Assembly: GCA_946186225.1 (NCBI GenBank)
Contig: CAMHMK010000003.1
Location: forward strand, 1 to 50,576
Length of the DNA: 50,576 nt
Direction: 5' to 3'
From: an uncultured Clostridia bacterium
Lineage (GTDB): Bacteria > Bacillota > Clostridia > Oscillospirales > Oscillospiraceae
Shown: piece after piece, positions 45,026 to 50,576 of the stretch
Position numbering within the stretch: the stretch's first letter is position 1
Layout of the letters: the number at the start of each line of letters is the position of its first letter
The notes under the pieces: generated by a model
Database searches by the model: none
The model's input: only the letters and a program-made list of their open reading frames with translations
Told to the model about the DNA's origin: nothing
Translations under genes and position numbers: made by a program

Positions 45026-46153
45026 ATGGAAGCTGTCAAACGAAATATCCTACTTAACCCCGGTCCGTCCACCACGACGGACACTGTGAAATACGCCCAG
45101 GTCGTGCCCGATATCTGCCCACGCGAGGCAGAGTTCGCCGGACTGATGAAGGGCCTGCGAGAGGATCTGGTGAAGATTGTCCACGGAGATCCGGCGATCT
45201 ATACCGCCGTCCTTTTCTGCGGCAGCGGCACGATGAACATTGACGTCTGCCTCAATTCCCTCCTGCCTGCGGACCGGACGGTTCTGGTCGTGAACAACGG
45301 TGCGTATTCGACCCGCGCCGTGGAGATCTGCCGGGCCTACGGCCTGCCCCACATCGACCTCCGCTTCCCGGTGGACGAGCAGCCGGATCTGGCCCTGGTC
45401 GAGCAAACGCTCCGGGAGCATCCGGAGATTGCCCTGGTCCACACAACCCACAATGAGACCGGAACAGGGCTTCTGAACCCGATCCGCGAGCTCGGCGCGT
45501 TGGCGCACCGGTACGGGGCCGTCTTCACCGTGGACACGACCTCGACCTACGCAATGCGTCCGATTGACGTGAATCGCGACAATATCGACTTCTGCATGGC
45601 CAGCGCCCAAAAGGGTCTGATGTCCTTCACCGGCCTGAGCTTCGTGGTCGGACGGCGCGAGCTGATTGAGCAAAGCGCCGCCTACCCGATGCGCTCGTAT
45701 TACTGCAACCTCTTTTTGCAGTACGACAACTTTGAAAAGACCGGCGAGATGCACTTCACCCCGCCCGTCCAGACGATCTACGCGACCCTGCAGGCCCTGC
45801 GGGAATACTGGGCCGAGGGCGAGGCCGGCAAGTGGGCCAGGCATACCCGGGTCTTTGAGGCCATCTGCCAAGGACTGGACGAGCTGGGCTTCCGCCAGGT
45901 CATCCGCCCCGAATGGCGGGCGGGCCTTGTGGCCTCGGTGCGCTATCCGAGCGACCCCAACTGGAGCTTTCAGGCCGTCCACGACGGCTGCTACCGCCGC
46001 GGCTTTACGATCTACCCCGGCAAGATCAGCGGGGCGGACACCTTCCGTCTGTGTGCCCTCGGGGCCATCGACGTGCCGGATATCGAGGCCTTCTTCCGCG
46101 CTCTGCGTGAGGTGCTGGATGAGCTTGGCGTGAAGGTCCCCGTACAATACTGA
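45026..46153 (+). CDS. phnW: 2-aminoethylphosphonate-pyruvate-type transaminase
   Basis: 375 aa PLP enzyme of the class V aspartate aminotransferase fold. It interconverts phosphonoacetaldehyde and 2-aminoethylphosphonate (AEP). The family start LLNPGPSTTTDTVKYAQ, PREAEFAGLMKGLREDLVKI, CGSGTMNIDVCL, the cofactor Asp in TVDTTSTYA and the PLP lysine in SAQKGLMSF are all present. AAGGAGG precedes ATG 45026; the track start is 14 codons too early. With aepX and aepY downstream it works in the synthetic direction and makes AEP. PhnW named in degradative pathways is the same family. Confidence 0.9.
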   Translation: MEAVKRNILLNPGPSTTTDTVKYAQVVPDICPREAEFAGLMKGLREDLVKIVHGDPAIYTAVLFCGSGTMNIDVCLNSLLPADRTVLVVNNGAYSTRAVEICRAYGLPHIDLRFPVDEQPDLALVEQTLREHPEIALVHTTHNETGTGLLNPIRELGALAHRYGAVFTVDTTSTYAMRPIDVNRDNIDFCMASAQKGLMSFTGLSFVVGRRELIEQSAAYPMRSYYCNLFLQYDNFEKTGEMHFTPPVQTIYATLQALREYWAEGEAGKWARHTRVFEAICQGLDELGFRQVIRPEWRAGLVASVRYPSDPNWSFQAVHDGCYRRGFTIYPGKISGADTFRLCALGAIDVPDIEAFFRALREVLDELGVKVPVQY

Positions 46154-46169
46154 GTGATTGGAGCATCGC

Positions 46170-47465
46170 ATGAAAACCGTATATACCTGCTTTTGCACCG
46201 ACGTGATCCACGAGGGTCACCTGAACATCATCGAGGAAGCCCACAAGCGCGGCAAGGTCGTGGTCGGCGCTCTCTCCGACCGCAACCTGATCCGCTACAA
46301 CAAATTTCCCACTCTCTCCCAGGAGGAGCGGATCAAGCTCTATGCGTCCATCGACGGAGTCGAGGAGGTCGTGGTCCAGGAGGATATGCTCTATGACGAT
46401 GTGATCGAGCGCCTGCACCCCGACTTCGTGGTCCACGGCGACAACTGGACCGAGGGGCCGGAGTCCGCGATCCGGAATCACGTGGAGGCCCTGGTCACCG
46501 CCTACGGCGGCCAGGTCGTGGACATCCCCTACACCTACAACGAGACCGTCCGCAAGATCGACCTGATCACCCGCGAGCGTCTGGCGATGCCGGAATACCG
46601 CCGCAGGCGTCTGCGCCAGCTCATCGACATGACGCCCGTGGTCAAGGTCATGGAGGCCCACTCCGGGCTGACCGGCCTGATCGTGGAGAAGACCGTGGTG
46701 GAGCGTGAAGGCCGCTTAGACCAGTTTGACGCGATGTGGGTCTCCTCTCTCTGCGACAGCACAGCTAAGGGCAAGCCCGACATCGAGCTGGTGGACATGA
46801 CCTCCCGCTTCCGCACGATCGACGACATCATGGAGGTCACGACCAAGCCCATCATCTTTGACGGCGATACCGGCGGCCTGGCCGAGCACTTCGTCTACAC
46901 GGTCCGCTCCCTGGAGCGCATGGGCGTGAGCGCCGTCATCATTGAGGACAAGAAGGGTCTGAAAAAGAACTCCCTCTTCGGCACTGAGGTCCACCAGACC
47001 CAGGCGACCATCGAGGAATTCAGCGCCAAGATCACCGCAGCCAAGAAGGCACAGCTCACCGAAGATTTCATGATCATCGCCCGCATTGAGTCTTTGATCC
47101 TCGAGCAGGGCATGGAGGACGCCCTGGCCCGCGCCGCGGCCTATGTCGCCGCCGGTGCGGATGGGATCATGATTCACAGCCGGAAGAAGGATCCCGCCGA
47201 GATCCTGGAATTCTGCGACCGCTTCCGCGCCACCGACGCGAAGACGCCCATCGTCGTGGTGCCGAGCAGCTTCAACACAATCACCGAGGAAGAGCTCTCC
47301 GCCCACGGCGTCAACATCGTGATCTACGCCAACCAGCTCACCCGCGCAGCCTTCCCTGCCATGCAGAAGACCGCCGAGGATATTCTGCGCTTCCACCGGG
47401 CCAAGGAGGTCGACGACCGCCTGCTGCCCATCAAGCAGATTATTACACTGATCGACGAGATATAG
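46170..47465 (+). CDS. aepX: Cytidylyltransferase-PEP mutase fusion
   Basis: 431 aa. Residues 1-140 form a nucleotidyltransferase domain of the TagD type with the HxGH motif (DVIHEGHLN, 14-17) and a loop (RYNKFPTLS) typical of the cytidylyltransferases. Residues 150-431 are PEP mutase, with FDGDTGG (231-236) and the diagnostic EDKKGLKKNS (259-268), which defines true PEP mutases rather than lyases. The mutase makes the C-P bond (PEP to phosphonopyruvate); the N-terminal domain could make CMP-AEP. The ATG at 46170 is preferred over the TTG because TTGGAG precedes it. It follows the transaminase gene by 16 nt. Confidence 0.94.
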   Translation: MKTVYTCFCTDVIHEGHLNIIEEAHKRGKVVVGALSDRNLIRYNKFPTLSQEERIKLYASIDGVEEVVVQEDMLYDDVIERLHPDFVVHGDNWTEGPESAIRNHVEALVTAYGGQVVDIPYTYNETVRKIDLITRERLAMPEYRRRRLRQLIDMTPVVKVMEAHSGLTGLIVEKTVVEREGRLDQFDAMWVSSLCDSTAKGKPDIELVDMTSRFRTIDDIMEVTTKPIIFDGDTGGLAEHFVYTVRSLERMGVSAVIIEDKKGLKKNSLFGTEVHQTQATIEEFSAKITAAKKAQLTEDFMIIARIESLILEQGMEDALARAAAYVAAGADGIMIHSRKKDPAEILEFCDRFRATDAKTPIVVVPSSFNTITEEELSAHGVNIVIYANQLTRAAFPAMQKTAEDILRFHRAKEVDDRLLPIKQIITLIDEI

Positions 47466-47475
47466 GAGAGAACTC

Positions 47476-48594
47476 ATGCAGGTTGAAACGCTATTGAAGG
47501 TTCTGAACGCCGACTTCTATACCGGCGTACCCGATTCCCAGCTCAAGGCCCTTTGCAGCTGTCTGATCGCACGCTACGGGACCGATCCGAAGCACCACAT
47601 CATCGCCGCCAACGAGGGCAACGCCGCCGCAATTGCCGCGGGCTACCATTTAGCCACCGGCAAGGTCCCGGTAGTCTACATGCAGAACTCCGGCGAGGGA
47701 AACATTGTCAACCCCGCCGCTTCCCTGCTGCACCGGAAGGTCTACGGCATCCCTGTGATCTTCGTGATCGGCTGGCGCGGTGAGCCCGGCGTCCACGATG
47801 AGCCTCAACACGTCTGGCAGGGCGAGATCACCCGCAGCTTACTCGACGAGCTGGAGATCCCCAGCTTCGTGATCGGCACCTACACCACCGAGGAGGAGCT
47901 GCACGCGGCCATGGACGAATTCCGCCCCCTGCTGGCCGAGGGCCGGGACGTGGCCATCGTCGTGCGCAAGGGCGCGCTGAGCTGGGATGGCAAGGTCGCC
48001 TATCACAACGACTGGACCATGCGGCGCGAAGAGATCATCCGCCACATTACCAAGATCAGCGGCGACGACCCCATCATCTCCACGACGGGCAAGGCCTCGC
48101 GGGAGCTTTTTGAACTCCGAACCGCAGCCGGACTGGACCACGGGCGGGACTTCCTGACCGTCGGCTCCATGGGCCACAGCAGCTCCATTGCCCTGGGCGT
48201 GGCCCTGAATCAGCCGGAGCGCCGCGTCTGGTGCATCGACGGAGACGGCGCGGCTCTGATGCACCTTGGCGCGATGGCCGTGATCGGCGCGATCCGCCCC
48301 AGGAATCTGATCCACGTTGTGATCAACAACGAGGCCCATGAGACCGTGGGCGGCATGCCGACCGTGGCGGGCAAAACCGATCTGGTGGCCGCAGCGACGG
48401 CCTTCGGCTATCCGAAGGCCGTCCGCGTGGAAACCTTTGCTGCGCTGGACGCCGCCCTGCAAGCAGCACGCGAAGGCCGCGAGCTGACCCTGATCGAGGC
48501 GATGGCGGCCATCGGCGCCCGCGCTGACCTCGGCCGACCGACCACCACCGCGGCGGAAAACAAGGCGGCCTTCATGGCCTTTTTGCAAGACTGA
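47476..48594 (+). CDS. aepY: Phosphonopyruvate decarboxylase
   Basis: 372 aa thiamine-diphosphate enzyme that pulls the unfavourable mutase reaction forward by decarboxylating phosphonopyruvate to phosphonoacetaldehyde. The N-terminal pyrimidine-binding half has FYTGVPDSQLKAL, AANEGNAAAIAAGYHLATGK and MQNSGEGNIVNP. The C-terminal half carries the ThDP motif GDGAALMHLGAMAVIGA ending in NNEAHETVGG. It starts 10 nt after aepX. It is full length for the family and lies in the standard PEP mutase neighbourhood. Confidence 0.95.
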   Translation: MQVETLLKVLNADFYTGVPDSQLKALCSCLIARYGTDPKHHIIAANEGNAAAIAAGYHLATGKVPVVYMQNSGEGNIVNPAASLLHRKVYGIPVIFVIGWRGEPGVHDEPQHVWQGEITRSLLDELEIPSFVIGTYTTEEELHAAMDEFRPLLAEGRDVAIVVRKGALSWDGKVAYHNDWTMRREEIIRHITKISGDDPIISTTGKASRELFELRTAAGLDHGRDFLTVGSMGHSSSIALGVALNQPERRVWCIDGDGAALMHLGAMAVIGAIRPRNLIHVVINNEAHETVGGMPTVAGKTDLVAAATAFGYPKAVRVETFAALDAALQAAREGRELTLIEAMAAIGARADLGRPTTTAAENKAAFMAFLQD

Positions 48595-48611
48595 CCGCTG
48601 AACCGAATCAC

Positions 48612-48647
48612 AAAAGCGCCCTGCCGGCTTTCGTCGGCAGGGCGCTT
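48612..48647. terminator. Terminator shared by aepY and the fucO-like gene
   Basis: A 13-bp perfect stem AAGCGCCCTGCCG/CGGCAGGGCGCTT. The minus-strand side ends in TTTTG; the plus-strand side has only a short T run. Confidence 0.8.
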
Positions 48648-48663
48648 ACTATGGCTTTAGAAA

Positions 48664-49809
48664 TTACATCAGCTTGCGGAACATGGCCTCGAAGTCCTCG
48701 AGGGTCGCGTGGCGGGGATTGCCGGGCGCGCAGGCGTCAGCGGCGGCGGACTGGCAGAGGAAGGGCAAGTCTTCTTCCTTGAGCGCAGCAAGCTTGGTGG
48801 GGATACCGACGTCTACGGAGAGCTGCTTGACTGCGTCGATCGCGGCCTTGCGATACTCGGCCTGGCTCATGCCGTTGGTGTCCACGCCGAAGGCCTCGGC
48901 GATCTTCTTGAACTTCTCGCCGGTAGTCTCCTGGTTGAACTCCATGACGATGGGCAGCATCATCGCGCAGGCGACGCCGTGCGGGGTGTCGTAGACCGCA
49001 CCGAGGGTGTGGGCCATCGAGTGGGCGATTCCAAGACCAACGTTGGAGTAGGCCATCGCGGTAACGTACTGGGCCAGGGCCATGCCCTCGCGGCCGTCGG
49101 GGTCGTTCTGAACGGCCTTGCGGAGGTTCTTCGCAATGAGCTGAATCGCCTCGAGGTTGAGGACGTCGGCGAGCTCCCATGCAGCGGCGGTGGTGTAGCC
49201 CTCGATGGCGTGGGTCAGGGCGTCCATACCGGTGGAGGCCGTCAGGCCCTTGGGCATAGAGGACATCATATCCGGGTCGACAACGGCGACGTCCGGGATG
49301 TCGTTGGGGTCGACGCAGACGAACTTGCGCCGCTTCTCAACGTCGGTGATGACGTAGTTGATCGTGGACTCCGCGCCGGTACCGCCGGTGGTGGGGACAG
49401 CGATCGTGAAGACCGTGCGGTTCTTGGTGGGGGCGACGCCCTCGAGGGAGCGAACGTCGTAGTATTCGGGGTTGTTAACGATGATGCCGATGCCCTTGCC
49501 GGTGTCCATGGAGGAGCCGCCGCCGATGGTGATCATGAAGTCGGCGCCGCTGGCGCGGTAGGCGTCCACGCCGTGCTGGACGTTCTCAATGGTGGGATTG
49601 GGCTTGATGTCGGAATAGAGCTCGAAGGCGATGCCATTCTGCTCGAGCAGATCGGTGACCTTCTTGGTGACGCCGAACTTGACCAGATCGGGATCAGAGG
49701 CGACAAAGGCCTTCTTGAGGCCCTTTCCCTTTACGATACCGGGGATCTCCTGGATGGCGCCATGGCCGTGGTAGGAAATGCCGTTCAGAACAAAACGATT
49801 GACAGACAT
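48664..49809 (-). CDS. fucO: Iron-containing alcohol dehydrogenase, lactaldehyde reductase-like
   Basis: 381 aa, matching E. coli FucO (382 aa) in length and in many segments: IGGGSSMDTGKGIGIIVNNPE, DVRSLEGVAPTKN, TINYVITDVEKRRKFVCVDP and the metal ligands DALTHAIEG and HSMAHTLGAVYDTPHG. FucO reduces lactaldehyde to 1,2-propanediol with NADH. ATG 49809 follows AAAGGAG. It converges with aepY. Group III alcohol dehydrogenases also reduce phosphonoacetaldehyde in some phosphonate pathways, so a linked role is possible but less likely than propanediol formation. Confidence 0.85.
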   Translation of the reverse strand: MSVNRFVLNGISYHGHGAIQEIPGIVKGKGLKKAFVASDPDLVKFGVTKKVTDLLEQNGIAFELYSDIKPNPTIENVQHGVDAYRASGADFMITIGGGSSMDTGKGIGIIVNNPEYYDVRSLEGVAPTKNRTVFTIAVPTTGGTGAESTINYVITDVEKRRKFVCVDPNDIPDVAVVDPDMMSSMPKGLTASTGMDALTHAIEGYTTAAAWELADVLNLEAIQLIAKNLRKAVQNDPDGREGMALAQYVTAMAYSNVGLGIAHSMAHTLGAVYDTPHGVACAMMLPIVMEFNQETTGEKFKKIAEAFGVDTNGMSQAEYRKAAIDAVKQLSVDVGIPTKLAALKEEDLPFLCQSAAADACAPGNPRHATLEDFEAMFRKLM

Positions 49810-49908
49810 ATTGGAACTCCTTTCAAAATATGAGCAGAGACGATCCGGCCAGCGCGGCAGGCAAACCACGGGAAGCCGCGCAGCAAGAACCTTATGCTTC
49901 TATGGGAG

Positions 49909-49937
49909 ATTTTACCAATTTCTGCGCAGCCTGTCAA
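49909..49937 (-). promoter_or_regulatory. Promoter of fucO-like gene
   Basis: Minus strand TTGACA (49937-49932), 17-bp spacer, TAAAAT (49914-49909), about 100 bp before the start codon. Confidence 0.8.
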
Positions 49938-50000
49938 CGGTCCGAGCGAAATTTACGATTTGTTCACATGAGAGGACCTTTTATTTTTCGTTATTACCCG

Positions 50001-50026
50001 ATCACGCAGCGAAAAGTCTGCGTGAT
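50001..50026. other. Hairpin after the phosphatase gene
   Basis: ATCACGCAG/CTGCGTGAT, a 9-bp perfect stem with an 8-nt loop, 10 nt past the phosphatase stop. No T run follows, so it is a weak terminator or another structural element. Confidence 0.4.
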
Positions 50027-50036
50027 AGAAGCCAAT

Positions 50037-50576
50037 TTAAGCCGCGCTTTTGATCGGATATATCTCAACAATCCGATCATATTCCGTGATACTCTCATGC
50101 AGCAGGTTCAGGAAATCCTGCTCCGCATACATACCGTCGGCGTTGGGGGTGATCCCGGCAAAGCGAATGGGAACAATGGCAGGATGCAGCTCCAGATCCA
50201 GGAGCGGCGCTGCGCGGAGCTGATCGACCGTCTCATAAACCATATCAACCGTGCAATAGCTGTTTCCGTCCGGGCCACTCCACCGGCAGAAGACCAGCTT
50301 GCAGCCGATGGGCGTCTTTTCGATCGCGCCGGGCAGCTCGTAGTCCTCCGCGCCGAGGGCGGCAAGGACGCTGCCCACGTTGGAGTCGTGGCCACAGAGG
50401 AAGGAGAAGGTTCTTCCGTCTTTCGTAAGTTCTGCTTCGATTTCCTGCAAGAGCGGATGGGCGACATTCGCCGCGATCAGCGGGGCGGTAAAGAGCACAT
50501 CGCCGTAAACGTCCTTGACCTCGGAGATCTGCTTCCATTGCTCGAAGCTCAGCTCGTGACCGAAGGCAGCTTTGAG
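50037..50576 (-). CDS. Histidine-type acid phosphatase, C-terminal part
   Basis: The frame is open to the window edge (upstream residues LKAAFGHELSFEQWKQISEV continue into the track ORF), so at least 179 aa of the C-terminal part are present and the N-terminal RHG motif lies outside. The proton-donor HD motif is in FSFLCGHDSNVGSVLAALG, the branch-2 histidine phosphatase signature. FCRWSGPDGNSYC matches the following strands. Glucose-1-phosphatase or phytase-like activity is typical of the family; the substrate here is unknown. Confidence 0.8.
   Translation of the reverse strand, partial: LKAAFGHELSFEQWKQISEVKDVYGDVLFTAPLIAANVAHPLLQEIEAELTKDGRTFSFLCGHDSNVGSVLAALGAEDYELPGAIEKTPIGCKLVFCRWSGPDGNSYCTVDMVYETVDQLRAAPLLDLELHPAIVPIRFAGITPNADGMYAEQDFLNLLHESITEYDRIVEIYPIKSAA

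Overview
The window looks like the chromosome of a high-GC anaerobic member of the Clostridia, most likely an Oscillospiraceae/Ruminococcaceae-type gut bacterium. The reasons are the Firmicute gene set (DnaD plus a DnaC/DnaI-type helicase loader, the short archaeal/eukaryote-type ProRS, DUF1653, YhaO/YhaN), an oxygen-sensitive Fe-S serine dehydratase, strong AGGAGG-type ribosome binding sites, and consensus sigma-A promoters. The placement rests on gene content only; no 16S gene is present.

Left end (1-4765), accessory region. It holds the end of a small mobile-element-type gene, a Cro/CI-type repressor whose 18-bp perfect inverted-repeat operator contains a consensus promoter, a Rossmann-fold (SLOG-like) gene broken by an in-frame TAA, a HipA-like kinase gene with a 331-aa partner of unknown function, and two orphan genes that resemble small immunity-type proteins. 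The region stops at the 3' side of a tRNA-Ser(CGA) gene, a classic integration boundary.

4883-12535, mostly minus strand. A seven-gene run (acyl-CoA ligase, membrane acyltransferase, E2/CAT-like acyltransferase, DUF1653, dolichol-phosphate-mannose-synthase-like glycosyltransferase, DUF5662, solitary HprK-like ATPase) looks like an envelope acyl/glycosyl modification operon. Next to it are a DUF362-ferredoxin protein and a CBS-pair protein.

12675-25956, minus strand, housekeeping. This holds trmL-pgk-tpiA; secA-pgeF-solute-binding lipoprotein-thyA-folA, tightly packed; a helical protein of unknown function; and a response regulator-histidine kinase-HtrA-like operon in which the HtrA-like protein has lost all three catalytic residues.

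26066-36048, plus strand apart from dapA. This holds ymdB-yhaO-yhaN (2',3'-cyclic-nucleotide phosphodiesterase family plus a Mre11/Rad50-like pair), dapA (minus), queA-tgt-yajC (queuosine and Sec accessory), and dnaD-dnaC (primosome).

36064-44712. A thioesterase, a lipoprotein and serine dehydratase lie on the minus strand. They are followed by a second Mre11/Rad50-type pair, sbcD-sbcC, a small convergent gene and proS.

44812-48594, phosphonate biosynthesis operon. A strong promoter and a leader of about 180 nt precede an AEP-type transaminase gene, aepX (a cytidylyltransferase-PEP mutase fusion) and aepY. Together they can convert PEP to phosphonopyruvate, phosphonoacetaldehyde and 2-aminoethylphosphonate, and the fused domain could activate the product with CTP. 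A convergent FucO-type alcohol dehydrogenase and the 3' part of a histidine acid phosphatase gene close the window. The best candidates for something new are the phosphonate operon with its leader mini-ORF, the pseudo-HtrA sensor operon, the acyl/glycosyl operon and the HipA-kinase module in the island.
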